The notes beneath the pieces were generated by a model, which saw only the letters and a list, made by a program, of their open reading frames with translations, was not told the origin of the DNA and ran no database searches. A stretch of DNA of 64,000 nucleotides from Mycosynbacter sp964593465 (GTDB taxonomy: Bacteria > Patescibacteriota > Saccharimonadia > Saccharimonadales > Saccharimonadaceae), in contig CAZQJY010000002.1 in the NCBI GenBank assembly GCA_964593465.1, positions 62,001-126,000 on the forward strand, in the 5' to 3' direction. Shown here piece after piece: positions 7,823 through 17,193 of this stretch (positions are counted from its first letter, which is position 1; every line of letters begins with the position of its first letter). The translations under genes were made by a program, and so were the position numbers.

Positions 7823-9874
7823 ATGGTCAAACTAATGCGTCGCTTCAATAAACCAGCCGAAGAGCCACAACAAGCTGGTACTACTTATCGCCTATCTGGC
7901 GATGCACTCGTTGATGCTCGATTAAATACTCAAGAAGAGTTTGATACTGAATTTGATAATCTCATGCAAGCCAACCAGCTCGAAGATTGGGGCAACAAGC
8001 TCATTGAAGATCGTAACGCATCTATCACTGCCGCGGAAGAAGAAGCTAAAGAAGCCGGCCAAACCGAAGAAGAGCAGCTGGAAGTCAAGAACTACTCCAA
8101 TCTCCGCTATCGCACTATGATTGCACTCGGCGCGCAGGCTGCTGTTACTGGTAAACTTGTCGCTAAAGGCTTTAGTAAAACACTCGGCCGCCTTAAGATG
8201 TTCGGCACAGAAGGTCGCTTTGAAAAAGTTGGCGAGAACATGCAGGCAAAAAGCATGGAAAACATCTTTGCCACACTCAACGAAGAATGGCACGAAACAA
8301 ACAATATCAAGCGTGCCGCCACTTACAAAGAGCGCAAGCTTGGTTCTGTTGCCACACTCACTACCGCAGCAGGCTTCACTGCCGGTATTATGACTGGTGG
8401 TACCTCTGAGCTAGCTAAGTACGGCTCTAGAGCACTTATCGGCGGCGCTGCTGGTGCTGCCCGCACGTATATCGACTACAAAAACTCACTGGAACAAGGT
8501 GATACATTCGACTGGAAAACTACTGTCAAAGCAATGGGTAAAAATGCGCTCAAATATGGTGCTATAGCCACTGTCTCAAGTGCGGCCGCCATGGAAGCCA
8601 TGGGTCATGGGACTTTGAATAACAGCGGTGACAATATCCTCAAAGCAAGCTGGAATGCACTCCCTGACACTGTTGGTGAAGCAGATGCAGCCACTATGCC
8701 CTTCAATCTCGCAGCAAATGTAAAACACATTGATGTACCTGGTACAGGCTCGGCACCCGACCACAACATCATAAATGGCGACAGGGCTACACTTGGCTAT
8801 GCAGGTGAAGCAGGCCCATTCGTAGGCCAAATGCGCTACAACGAGTCCGTAGGACAAGGTGTCAATAATCTCCTGAGACTCATGGAGAATAGTCCAAACG
8901 TGCAGTCTGCAAATGGCTACTCGCAAGGTGCCGACGTACTACGCGAGGCTGTTAGCAAGCTATCCCCTGCCGAACAACGACAACTAGTCCTCAATCTCTC
9001 TGGTGATCCATCAGGTAGAACTGGCATCCTCACTTTGGCGCACGATTCACCACAAGGCCAAATCATGAATATGCTCGGATTTGACACATCACCGCTGAAA
9101 AGCACTGGTGGTGCAACGGTGCATGAAACAGTTGTATCCAATGACATTATGGCCGACGCTCGCTACACACTACTTGATGCTAGCAAGTTCAACAAGACTA
9201 TCGAGCGCGGTGACTTCGTAGGCGCAATGCGTATGCTTGCTAACACCGGTGAAGGTGCTGGTGGCTATGCTACAACCCACTCTGGCATTATCGGTGTTGG
9301 CGCAGGAGATCGGGCCACCTACAATCCGAATAACCCTGGCAATGCATCTGTCACAACCGAGCGTACTGCAAATGGCACACTCACAACAATCACGCCTAAC
9401 GTCACCGCAGCTGAGGGTATACTAGCTCAACACACAGGCATCCGCCTGACTCCTGAGGCACGAGCCTTCTACGAGTCTGCTATTGATCCTTCTAAGTCAA
9501 ACAGCGATGTGATTGCAGCTGCAGGTAACGCAGCCAAGGAAGGTATTAACAATACGCCTTGGCTTCCCCCAGAAGCGCAGACAGGTCTCAATAACGCCGT
9601 CGATGCAGTCTTCGCAACTCCCAAGACAGTCACACCCCAAGAGGTCGCAGCATTTAATGCAGCGCCTGCACCACAGTCCACCTATACCGAACCTGCCTAC
9701 ACGGCACCGGTAGTCCCTGATGTGTCAGACTATGTACCACCGGCGGTACAAGCACCAGTTCAGGAAGTTACTGAACAGATTAACAATGCCGCCAGCAACT
9801 TCAATACTGCTGTAGGCAATGCACAAAGAGACGTCAATAACGTACTTTCAGGCCTTGGTGTTCCAAGACGCTAA
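7823..9874 (+). CDS. membrane scaffold protein with PE-PPE/cutinase-like hydrolase domain
   Basis: A 683-residue protein. Residues 1-170 are helical and charged. About 178-225 is a Gly/Ala-rich hydrophobic hairpin (SVATLTTAAGFTAGIM, then RALIGGAAGAARTYI), and a further hydrophobic segment lies at about 250-270. About 300-440 resembles the PE-PPE alpha/beta-hydrolase domain: VPGTGSAPDHN near the start, YNESVGQG, the nucleophile elbow GYSQGA with Ser367, and LSGDPSGRTG where the acid residue is expected. The C-terminal ~130 residues are low-complexity Ala/Pro/Val. Start chosen at ATG 7823 because the in-frame codon at 7745 sits inside the promoter. The membrane-hairpin layout matches the large proteins at 48824 and 53614. 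Function inferred only: possibly a lipid or ester hydrolase displayed at the surface. Confidence 0.6.
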   Translation: MVKLMRRFNKPAEEPQQAGTTYRLSGDALVDARLNTQEEFDTEFDNLMQANQLEDWGNKLIEDRNASITAAEEEAKEAGQTEEEQLEVKNYSNLRYRTMIALGAQAAVTGKLVAKGFSKTLGRLKMFGTEGRFEKVGENMQAKSMENIFATLNEEWHETNNIKRAATYKERKLGSVATLTTAAGFTAGIMTGGTSELAKYGSRALIGGAAGAARTYIDYKNSLEQGDTFDWKTTVKAMGKNALKYGAIATVSSAAAMEAMGHGTLNNSGDNILKASWNALPDTVGEADAATMPFNLAANVKHIDVPGTGSAPDHNIINGDRATLGYAGEAGPFVGQMRYNESVGQGVNNLLRLMENSPNVQSANGYSQGADVLREAVSKLSPAEQRQLVLNLSGDPSGRTGILTLAHDSPQGQIMNMLGFDTSPLKSTGGATVHETVVSNDIMADARYTLLDASKFNKTIERGDFVGAMRMLANTGEGAGGYATTHSGIIGVGAGDRATYNPNNPGNASVTTERTANGTLTTITPNVTAAEGILAQHTGIRLTPEARAFYESAIDPSKSNSDVIAAAGNAAKEGINNTPWLPPEAQTGLNNAVDAVFATPKTVTPQEVAAFNAAPAPQSTYTEPAYTAPVVPDVSDYVPPAVQAPVQEVTEQINNAASNFNTAVGNAQRDVNNVLSGLGVPRR

Positions 9875-9920
9875 TCACCCCTAGCTCTCTTTCATCGCAT
9901 CCTGTATGATAAGCATAAGC

Positions 9921-10523
9921 ATGAAAAATACTTTTCGCCGTATTGCTTCAAAAACTTCCGACCTTGCTGGTAGCGCCTGGGTGTTTCTATTGGCGGTTAC
10001 TACGGTTGTTGTATGGGCGATCACAGGGCCTGTGTTTGGATTCTCCGACACGTGGCAACTTGTCATCAATACTGGCACAACTATCGTCACATTTCTTATG
10101 GTGTTCCTTATCCAAAACACTCAAAACCGCGATGGAAAAGCCATCCAAATTAAGCTAGACGAGCTGATTCGCGCCACCGGTGCACGTACACAATATGTCG
10201 GACTTGAAGATTTGAGCGACGAAGATCTTACCATTCTTGATGATGGTTTTAAGCGCATGGCGCAAAACCAAAATTCTCAACGCGCCATTGCCAAAATGCG
10301 CAGCAAGCTAGACGCCGAGAACTCTCGCCGTCACAAGCTCCGTCATCATCACAAAATACCGAAAAAGGTCTCCACCGACCTAGCACCGCCCCGTATCCCT
10401 AAAACACCAGCACCTACACCTTCAGTCACACGCAGTGTATCCAATAAAAGACCTGCAGTTCACGGTCGCACCCTCCCTCACCATCGCACGCATGCTCGAA
10501 GCAGCTCGCGCAAAGTAATGTAG
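9921..10523 (+). CDS. low-affinity iron permease family membrane protein
   Basis: A 200-residue protein with two membrane helices in the first 80 residues (SAWVFLLAVTTVVVWAITG, then a segment around TTIVTFLMVFLIQNTQNRD), followed by the AIQIKLDELIRAT and DEDLTIL segments. This arrangement is that of the low-affinity iron permease family (PF04120), whose transport role in bacteria is poorly tested. The last ~70 residues are a basic Pro/Ser/His tail unlike the family. ATG 9921 is preferred over 9906, since TATGAT at 9905-9910 leaves only 10 nt to it and no Shine-Dalgarno is present, which suggests a leaderless mRNA. Confidence 0.7.
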   Translation: MKNTFRRIASKTSDLAGSAWVFLLAVTTVVVWAITGPVFGFSDTWQLVINTGTTIVTFLMVFLIQNTQNRDGKAIQIKLDELIRATGARTQYVGLEDLSDEDLTILDDGFKRMAQNQNSQRAIAKMRSKLDAENSRRHKLRHHHKIPKKVSTDLAPPRIPKTPAPTPSVTRSVSNKRPAVHGRTLPHHRTHARSSSRKVM

Positions 10524-10568
10524 CAAGGTGTTTACATATACGCTCCTCTCTGATACAATAATTTGGAT

Positions 10569-10898
10569 ATGAAAAGCAGTATACACCCTACAAACTATCG
10601 ACTTGTCGTATTTAGCGACGAAGTCGCAGGGTTTTCGTTCTTGACCCGCTCAACAGCACCAACCAAGGACACAATCAAATGGACAGATGGCAACGAGTAC
10701 CCACTTGTTAAAGTGCACATCTCAAGTGCAAGCCATCCATTCTTTACTGGCGAAGAAAAGATTATCGACACCGAAGGTCGTGTCGACCGCTTCAAAGCCC
10801 GCTTTGCCAAAGCAGAAGAGCGAAAGCAAGCCCTGGCCAACAAAGCCAAGAAGCAAAAAGCAGCAGCCAGCAAAAAAGCCGACAAAGCAGCAGCTTAG
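10569..10898 (+). CDS. rpmE: 50S ribosomal protein bL31 (Cys-free, type B) with Lys/Ala tail
   Basis: Recognised by MKSSIHPTNYRLVVF at the N-terminus, FLTRSTAP, WTDGNEYPLVKV, SSASHPFFTGEEK and GRVDRFKARF. It has no cysteine, so it is the zinc-independent C-minus form. About 25 extra residues of Lys/Ala (KAKKQKAAASKKADKAAA) follow the normal end. ATG 10569 is used: TACAAT at 10554-10559 lies 9 nt upstream and there is no Shine-Dalgarno, so the transcript is probably leaderless. A strong hairpin follows. Confidence 0.9.
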   Translation: MKSSIHPTNYRLVVFSDEVAGFSFLTRSTAPTKDTIKWTDGNEYPLVKVHISSASHPFFTGEEKIIDTEGRVDRFKARFAKAEERKQALANKAKKQKAAASKKADKAAA

Positions 10899-10908
10899 CT
10901 CTAGACTT

Positions 10909-10952
10909 CAATATAAAACAGTCATATCATATGAGATGACTGTTTTATATTG
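10909..10952 (+). terminator. intrinsic terminator after bL31 gene
   Basis: A 17-bp perfect stem (CAATATAAAACAGTCAT with its complement at 10936-10952) around a 10-nt loop. The descending arm is T-rich, although no long T-run follows. Confidence 0.65.
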
Positions 10953-11001
10953 CATCGCTACATACCATACAGCTCTAAAACATCCATGATATACTACTAC
11001 C

Positions 11002-11421
11002 ATGAGCGCTGTAGATCCAGTATCCAATGATAGCAAATCAAAAACTCCATTGAGCTTTGATCAAGAGTTATCTGCAGACACACAGCGAGAGAAAGCAAAA
11101 CAAAGTCCAAAGCTACCTCCTGTACTGTCTCCTGAAGAGCATGCACAACTCGACATGGAGGAAGCTATTGCGGAGGAAAAAGCACACCATTGGGGCCACA
11201 TCCTATTTGCTGTTTTTGGTTTTCTTGCCATCACAAGTGCGCTTGCGCTCGTGTTCATTATGTCGATAGCATTCACAACAGGAGACAATCCCACAAATAA
11301 CATCATGCGCTTTTTAATTGATCCGTCACTCGCGCTACTGCTTGCCTACACCACTGCCATCAGTCTCCTGCTTGGCCTCGTAGGTCTTGGTCTTGGCGAA
11401 TGGCACCACCGCTCTCGATAA
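11002..11421 (+). CDS. hypothetical two-helix membrane protein
   Basis: A 139-residue protein of unknown function. The first ~60 residues are hydrophilic and charged. Two membrane helices follow at about 71-94 (GHILFAVFGFLAITSALAL onward) and about 108-130 (LALLLAYTTAISLLLGLVGLGLG), connected by a short loop. TATACT at 10990-10995 lies 6 nt before the ATG, so the transcript would start at or next to the initiation codon. It sits directly before prfA but has its own promoter, and so does prfA. Confidence 0.65.
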   Translation: MSAVDPVSNDSKSKTPLSFDQELSADTQREKAKQSPKLPPVLSPEEHAQLDMEEAIAEEKAHHWGHILFAVFGFLAITSALALVFIMSIAFTTGDNPTNNIMRFLIDPSLALLLAYTTAISLLLGLVGLGLGEWHHRSR

Positions 11422-11451
11422 TCACTTCCTTATCTGTTATACTAGGGCTAG

Positions 11452-12519
11452 ATGCCACAGATATCTCTTGATTTAGATGCCCTGCAGCAGGAACACCAGT
11501 CACTTGGTGACTTTCTTGCTACTCCAGAAGCTTATTCAGATCCACAATTTAGTACCAAAAACAAACGTTTTTCCGAACTTGAGTCACTCATTGCACTTGC
11601 AAAGCGCCGTGAACAACTCACTCAAAACATTGTCGAAGCAAAAGAACTAGCAAATGGTGGCGATGAGCTTGCAGAACTCGCTAAACTAGAGATTACTGAT
11701 AGCGAAGCCGAGCTGGCTAAGCTTGAAGAAGACTTATTCGTGATGCTGACACCAAAAGATCCCAATGACGGTCGAAACGTCATCATGGAAATCCGTGCAG
11801 GTGCAGGCGGTGATGAAGCCAGTCTATTTGCCGCCGAGCTTTACCGCATGTACCTACGCTACTGCGAAACACACGGGCTCAAGACAGAGCTTATCAGCGA
11901 AAGTGCCAACGACGCTGGCGGCTACAAAGAAGTAGTGTTCGGTATCAAGGGTGACTCTCCTTATTCTATCCTCAAATTTGAATCCGGTGTCCACCGTGTA
12001 CAACGTATCCCTGCCACCGAAAGCCAAGGTCGCATCCATACCAGTACCGTCACCGTAGCAGTACTACCAGAGGCCGAAGATGCCGACATTGAGATCCATG
12101 CCAACGACCTCAAGATCGATGTCTATCGCGCAGGCGGACACGGCGGCCAAAGCGTCAATACAACAGACAGCGCTGTGCGTATAACCCACCTCCCAACAGG
12201 CCTAGTCGTGACAAATCAAGATGAAAAATCTCAGCTCAAAAACAAAGAAAAAGCCATGAGCGTACTCCGCAGCCGTCTCCTTCAGGCCAAAATCGACGAA
12301 GAAAATGCCAAGCTCACCGCCGAACGCCGCAACCTGATCGGTTCTGGTGACCGTAGTGAAAAAATTCGCACCTATAACTTCCCGCAAGACCGCATTACCG
12401 ACCACCGCATCGGCTACAGTCGCAGTGGTATCCCACAAGCTATGGATGGTCGTATCGACGACATCGCCGAGAAGCTACAGTCTTATGAGCGCGAGCTCAA
12501 AGCTCAAAACACCAAGTAA
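11452..12519 (+). CDS. prfA: peptide chain release factor 1
   Basis: Class-I release factor reading UAA/UAG. The codon-recognition tripeptide PAT is at 187-189 within HRVQRIPATESQGRIHTS, and the catalytic GGQ is at 231-233 within RAGGHGGQSVN. The 355 residues are normal for RF1, and PAT rather than SPF excludes RF2. TATACT at 11438-11443 ends 8 nt before the ATG without a Shine-Dalgarno, which suggests leaderless initiation. It is followed 4 nt later by prmC, which methylates the GGQ glutamine. Confidence 0.96.
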   Translation: MPQISLDLDALQQEHQSLGDFLATPEAYSDPQFSTKNKRFSELESLIALAKRREQLTQNIVEAKELANGGDELAELAKLEITDSEAELAKLEEDLFVMLTPKDPNDGRNVIMEIRAGAGGDEASLFAAELYRMYLRYCETHGLKTELISESANDAGGYKEVVFGIKGDSPYSILKFESGVHRVQRIPATESQGRIHTSTVTVAVLPEAEDADIEIHANDLKIDVYRAGGHGGQSVNTTDSAVRITHLPTGLVVTNQDEKSQLKNKEKAMSVLRSRLLQAKIDEENAKLTAERRNLIGSGDRSEKIRTYNFPQDRITDHRIGYSRSGIPQAMDGRIDDIAEKLQSYERELKAQNTK

Positions 12520-12523
12520 TAAC

Positions 12524-13342
12524 ATGACTATATCCACCTGGCTCCGCGAAGCCACCAAACAGCTCAAAGATATCGGTATCGAATCCGCACGGCTTGATGC
12601 CGAGTTAATTCTGGCGCATACCCTGCGCAAAAACCGCACTTACTTACATGCGCACCTTGATGAAAGCGTCGATGAGCGTCGCTACGATATCGCCAATGCA
12701 AGACTCGAACTCCGAGTCGACCGCACACCCCTTGCGTATATCATTGGTCACAAAGAATTCTATGGCCGCCGATTCATTGTCACACCTAGCACCCTCATAC
12801 CACGCCCAGAATCCGAAACAATGATTGAATGGCTACTTGAGCTCACTGCCAATGAGATTTCGCCTAAAAGACTGGTTGATATCGGTACAGGCTCTGGCAT
12901 TCTTGGCATCACCGCCAAACTAGAGCGCGCCAATCTTGATACCATGCTCTCGGACATTGATGCCAAGGCACTTGCCGTCGCTAAACGCAACGCCGAAATA
13001 CTACAAGCGAAAGTGTATACACGACGTGCAAACCTACTCGACAACCAAGGATTCCCTATCGACTATGCGCTTGCCAATCTTCCGTATGTTGATGCAACCT
13101 GGACAGACACCTCACCTGAACTCCGCCACGAACCAGCAAAAGCACTCTATGCCTCCGCCGGTGGCCTGCACTTCATCAACCAACTCATTCCGCAGCTTGC
13201 TCGCTGGCTCGCACCGGGTGGAACTGCCCTGCTCGAAGCCGACCCTACGCAACACGCTACTATTATATCGCATGCCGCACAGCATAATCTCGCATCACTT
13301 GGGTCACGTGATTATATCGTTGGTATCAGACAGTCGGACTAA
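12524..13342 (+). CDS. prmC: release factor glutamine methyltransferase
   Basis: N5-glutamine methyltransferase (HemK family) acting on the GGQ motif of release factors. It has an N-terminal helical domain (1-95), the SAM-binding motif DIGTGSGILGI at 119-129, the acidic D at about 143-145 (SDID), and the catalytic motif at 185-188. That motif reads NLPY instead of the usual NPPY. The start is ATG 12524, 4 nt after the prfA stop; longer in-frame extensions into prfA are not credible. Its stop codon overlaps that of convergent htrA by 3 bases. Confidence 0.93.
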   Translation: MTISTWLREATKQLKDIGIESARLDAELILAHTLRKNRTYLHAHLDESVDERRYDIANARLELRVDRTPLAYIIGHKEFYGRRFIVTPSTLIPRPESETMIEWLLELTANEISPKRLVDIGTGSGILGITAKLERANLDTMLSDIDAKALAVAKRNAEILQAKVYTRRANLLDNQGFPIDYALANLPYVDATWTDTSPELRHEPAKALYASAGGLHFINQLIPQLARWLAPGGTALLEADPTQHATIISHAAQHNLASLGSRDYIVGIRQSD

Positions 13343-14619
13343 AATCCAAACAAGCTACGTGGATCAAGAGCGCTACTGCCATCATCCACGGCCCGATCCT
13401 GCTGGCTCGACTGAGCTGGCGCTTTATACTGCGCAAGTGTGAGTTTTGTCGTACGCTCTTTGCCATCGCGTAGATATACTACGTTGACCGTATCACCCGG
13501 CTTATACATGCCTACAATACTTGTAATACTTGCTGTACCACCAATCGCATATTGATTAATCTTCGTAATAATATCGCCGTCTTTAATACCTGCCTTGTCT
13601 GCCGGACCACCTTCAACAACAGCTGGAGTGGACTCACTGCCAGCTACAAAGGCACCCTCAGTGACAGGTAGTTTTTTCGATCGAGCGAATGCTGGAGTAA
13701 TATCAATATAACGCACGCCTATATATGCCCGCTCAACCTTTCCTGTTGCCAGTACACTTGCGAGCACACCTTTGGTCGAATTAATGGGGATTGCAAAGCC
13801 AATACCCTGCGCATCACTCGCAACAGCTGTATTGATACCAATCACCTGACCTGCTCGATTCACAAGCGGTCCACCAGAATTACCCGGATTGATTGCAGCG
13901 TCCGTCTGGATCAAGCCAGAAAGAGATTCTGTCGACGAGCCATTGTCAGAAGATGCCGTCACTGGACGATTAAGTCCAGACACAATGCCGCTTGTCACAG
14001 TATTGTTAAACTCACCGAGCGAATTACCTATCGCAAATACATTCTGGCCAATCTTGAGAGTACTTGAATCACCAAGCACTGCTGGCGCGAGATCTTTAGG
14101 ATTACTGATTTTTAGAAACGCAACATCGTTCAGAGGATCTGCACCTACTACCTTAACGTCATCATAGATCGTGCCGCTAGAGGTTGTCACATCCACAGTA
14201 GAGGCACCGTCGACAACATGATTATTGGTCATCACATAGCCATCTTTACTTACAATCACACCCGTACCTGCACCTTGACCCACAACATTGCCACGAGCTG
14301 ACCTAGTATTAGTAGATATTGACACAACACTTGGAGCAACTCTACTGGCAACCTGAGAAATATCCTGTTCACTTTGCAAGCTCAAAATATTGCCATCCTG
14401 CCCCGGTTGCATAGTTCCGACTAACGACGATCCGCCCATATAGTGCACAGCAGCCCATGCACCGAGTCCGCCACCTACAAATGCAAGCAAAAAACATGCG
14501 ATACCAAATAGTACTTTTTTTGAACCTCTCGACTGTGATTTACGGTAATTCGTTGTCACTGGAGGAGGGGCAACAGGTTGCGCATGTTTTGTCTTATCTT
14601 TTGATGTCTCTGTTGTCAT
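13339..14619 (-). CDS. htrA: HtrA/DegP-like membrane-anchored serine protease
   Basis: S1C family protease for envelope protein quality control. It has a cytoplasmic N-terminus rich in Pro/Thr/Lys, a membrane anchor at about 36-57, a trypsin-like domain with catalytic His134 (NNHVVDG), Asp165 (NDVAFLK) and Ser248 (GNSGGPL), and one PDZ domain (about 297-400). Length 426. TATAGT (14631-14626 on the minus strand) lies 6 nt before the ATG and there is no Shine-Dalgarno, so initiation is likely leaderless. Confidence 0.95.
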   Translation of the reverse strand: MTTETSKDKTKHAQPVAPPPVTTNYRKSQSRGSKKVLFGIACFLLAFVGGGLGAWAAVHYMGGSSLVGTMQPGQDGNILSLQSEQDISQVASRVAPSVVSISTNTRSARGNVVGQGAGTGVIVSKDGYVMTNNHVVDGASTVDVTTSSGTIYDDVKVVGADPLNDVAFLKISNPKDLAPAVLGDSSTLKIGQNVFAIGNSLGEFNNTVTSGIVSGLNRPVTASSDNGSSTESLSGLIQTDAAINPGNSGGPLVNRAGQVIGINTAVASDAQGIGFAIPINSTKGVLASVLATGKVERAYIGVRYIDITPAFARSKKLPVTEGAFVAGSESTPAVVEGGPADKAGIKDGDIITKINQYAIGGTASITSIVGMYKPGDTVNVVYLRDGKERTTKLTLAQYKAPAQSSQQDRAVDDGSSALDPRSLFGF

Positions 14620-14660
14620 ACCGTGACTATACCCCTCTATACTTATATTTTGCTTAAACT

Positions 14661-15449
14661 CTAAACAATACCTGCACCAGCCTTGAATACAATAGTCAAA
14701 ATAGCAATTGTCGCCACAACGAAGACCGTAGGGATAGCTACCTCAGCAGAACGCACCGCACGTCCGCTCATATACAAATAGTACATTCTTTCAGCAAGCA
14801 GGCCAGTTAGTACAATGACGATTGCACCTTGGGCTACCTTAAGATCACCTAGATTAGCTACGCCATAAGCAACTGTCCAGTGATATACTATCCACCCTAT
14901 CTCGGCAATCAAGAAACCAAACACCATCGCAACAAGTGTCGGCTGGTCTTCACTGCGCGCAGACACAACATGTTTTGCCGAACCATACGCTACAATATAC
15001 AAGCTTGCTGCCACTACGGCGGCAGATACCGTATGTGCCACAGATAGCAGTGCCCACGAACCTATAAACAGACTCGTTGCCGCTTGCAATGCAACCCATT
15101 GGCTGCCAGAGCGCGGCTTAATAAAGATAAGCCAAATTGCCCACACTACCGCAAGTGTAATTTGTGCATACAAGGCATACTGCCCACTTGCTGTACCCGC
15201 AAGCGTCATCAGTACAACACTACCCAGTGAAACCGAGATATCAACAATATTTGCCTGTATATTTGCCCACCAATACCTAGGTCGCACAGCCAAAATACGC
15301 CACTTACTCACGATAACTAGCAGAAATGCCAAGCTCGCTGATCCACCAACAACCAAGCCAAGTACTGCCGCAGCCAGTACAATATTCAGCAAGATGTGAA
15401 GAACTTCACTGAACAAATTTTTGCGTCGCGATGCTTTTAGTAACTCCAT
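14661..15449 (-). CDS. hypothetical polytopic membrane protein
   Basis: A 262-residue protein with about seven predicted membrane helices (hydrophobic blocks around 16-48, 66-84, 88-108, 118-140, 147-163, 170-190, 205-220 and 236-258). The short basic loops indicate an inner-membrane protein. I recognise no catalytic or transport motif and cannot assign a function. It lies between htrA and the LCP gene on the same strand; a TACAAT box is about 13 nt upstream of the ATG. Confidence 0.6.
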   Translation of the reverse strand: MELLKASRRKNLFSEVLHILLNIVLAAAVLGLVVGGSASLAFLLVIVSKWRILAVRPRYWWANIQANIVDISVSLGSVVLMTLAGTASGQYALYAQITLAVVWAIWLIFIKPRSGSQWVALQAATSLFIGSWALLSVAHTVSAAVVAASLYIVAYGSAKHVVSARSEDQPTLVAMVFGFLIAEIGWIVYHWTVAYGVANLGDLKVAQGAIVIVLTGLLAERMYYLYMSGRAVRSAEVAIPTVFVVATIAILTIVFKAGAGIV

Positions 15450-15502
15450 AATAACCGTATTTATTGTATCACACTTGTAGCATTTCCGGTCTGTATGCGG
15501 CG

Positions 15503-17095
15503 CTACTCGGACGAGCCAATGATAAGTACGAAGTCTGCCCTCTCATCAACAACAAGCGGCGGATCCCCAGTTGTGATAGAGAGTCCATACATACGCTGCA
15601 AGAGCGACTTTGTAGCCAAATGCCCAGTACCGAGTTGATATAGTTTACCATGACCATATTCACCCGTTGGTGCATTGTCTGTTTGAATGATTGTCATACC
15701 TTCGGCTTCCATCTTGTCAGTTTCTTTTTGTGCAGCACCAGCAACACCAGACCCGTTCAAAACAACAATCTTTGCACCTTCTTTAGCAACTTCACTACCG
15801 TTCACTTTGTTATTAATATACGCATGAATACCAGAGTATACAAACGTACCTTTTATAGGAGCCACTACGCTCTGTCCCGCTATCATGTCGTTAATGACAA
15901 CTGACTCACCCTCTGTTGTAAGGTTGATAGATTGCAGTTTATCTCCCTTAATAAGCTGCCCAAGCTCGATTACTGTACGAAGTTCCTTTTTCTCAAAATT
16001 TGTACGTAGATTGTCACCAAGCGCACTCATCAAGCCAGTCACTTTACCAACATTAGTAAGCGTCCCGACACTAATAGCTTTGTCTTGCAAGGCACGCATT
16101 ACCTTTTGCTGATTTTTCTCACGATCAAAATTACCATTAGGCAAACCGTAGCCGCCCTGCGCATTGCGCGCACGTGCGAATGCCAACGCATGATCACCAT
16201 CCATATGCGCTACTTCACCGTGCTTATACTTCACCATATTACACTGGTGTCGACACTGCCAGTCAAAGTTAGGATCATATACACCTGCCTCCGGGTTGAT
16301 AGTGTCGTAGCTCTCCACCTTGACAGTGATTCCACCCACAGCATCTACCGCATCTTTAACTACGCTATTGTTGACATGTACATAGTACTGAGGCTCAAGG
16401 CCAAACACTTCGCCTACCTTGGACTGCAACGCTTTTGCACCTGCGGCTTCGTCATTGCCATCATTTGATGCGCACATATACACACTATTAATTTTTGATT
16501 CGTAGCCAACATCGCATGCACTATCGAGCTTCACCCACATGTCACGCGGCATACTGATCATAAAAGCATCTTTCTTCTGCTGGTCAATACTCACGAGCAT
16601 GATTGAGTCCGTGAGATTACCTCCAGGATGCTCACCGCCCTCACTGTCTTCAGATGTGCCAAATACTAATATATTTGATCTGCCATTTGCATCTTGCTTC
16701 AGAGGAGCTTTCTGAACAAAATCCAACAATCCGCCACCTGCAAGTGATTTATTAAGTGCCGTCAGACCCTTGATGCCGATATATGCGCCCACTGCCACCA
16801 GGCAAATGAGTATGAATATCGCGATCCATTTAAATATCTTTTTGCGGCTAGCCCTGCTCCTAGATTTCTTCTTTCTGGAGCCTTCCGGCCCCTGCTCAGA
16901 CAAGTCAATATCGCGCAAAGACGTGTCGATTTCGGACCGATTAATACCAATCTGAGATGACTCATTTAGTTCGTCTGCTGACTCGCGAGCTTTTGCTTCC
17001 AGTGATCGCACTTTAGCCTTACCAACAGCACCCCCCTCTAGTTCAGCTCGGGGGGTACGTGATACAAATCCGTCCATTGATCGATTTCTACTCAT
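15503..17095 (-). CDS. LytR-CpsA-Psr (LCP) family protein with LytR_C domain
   Basis: LCP proteins transfer undecaprenyl-linked glycopolymers onto peptidoglycan. It has a long charged cytoplasmic N-terminus (1-86), a membrane helix at about 87-108, and an LCP domain at about 141-345. The LCP domain carries the NLTDSIMLVSID Asp motif, the SMPRDMWV Arg motif and the Arg-rich catalytic/binding stretch ALAFARARNAQGG. A C-terminal LytR_C domain follows (about 440-527, KIVVLNGSGVAGAA). Start chosen at ATG 17095: the in-frame ATG at 17110 lies in a TATTAT promoter-like box. It is divergent from lepB. Confidence 0.88.
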   Translation of the reverse strand: MSRNRSMDGFVSRTPRAELEGGAVGKAKVRSLEAKARESADELNESSQIGINRSEIDTSLRDIDLSEQGPEGSRKKKSRSRASRKKIFKWIAIFILICLVAVGAYIGIKGLTALNKSLAGGGLLDFVQKAPLKQDANGRSNILVFGTSEDSEGGEHPGGNLTDSIMLVSIDQQKKDAFMISMPRDMWVKLDSACDVGYESKINSVYMCASNDGNDEAAGAKALQSKVGEVFGLEPQYYVHVNNSVVKDAVDAVGGITVKVESYDTINPEAGVYDPNFDWQCRHQCNMVKYKHGEVAHMDGDHALAFARARNAQGGYGLPNGNFDREKNQQKVMRALQDKAISVGTLTNVGKVTGLMSALGDNLRTNFEKKELRTVIELGQLIKGDKLQSINLTTEGESVVINDMIAGQSVVAPIKGTFVYSGIHAYINNKVNGSEVAKEGAKIVVLNGSGVAGAAQKETDKMEAEGMTIIQTDNAPTGEYGHGKLYQLGTGHLATKSLLQRMYGLSITTGDPPLVVDERADFVLIIGSSE

Positions 17096-17193
17096 AATAT
17101 CTCTACCCATAATACACGAGTGTGGATAGAAAAATAAACATCAATTTGCTCATGGTTATACATTTTGTCATGGCATGGTGTATAGTAGTAGAG

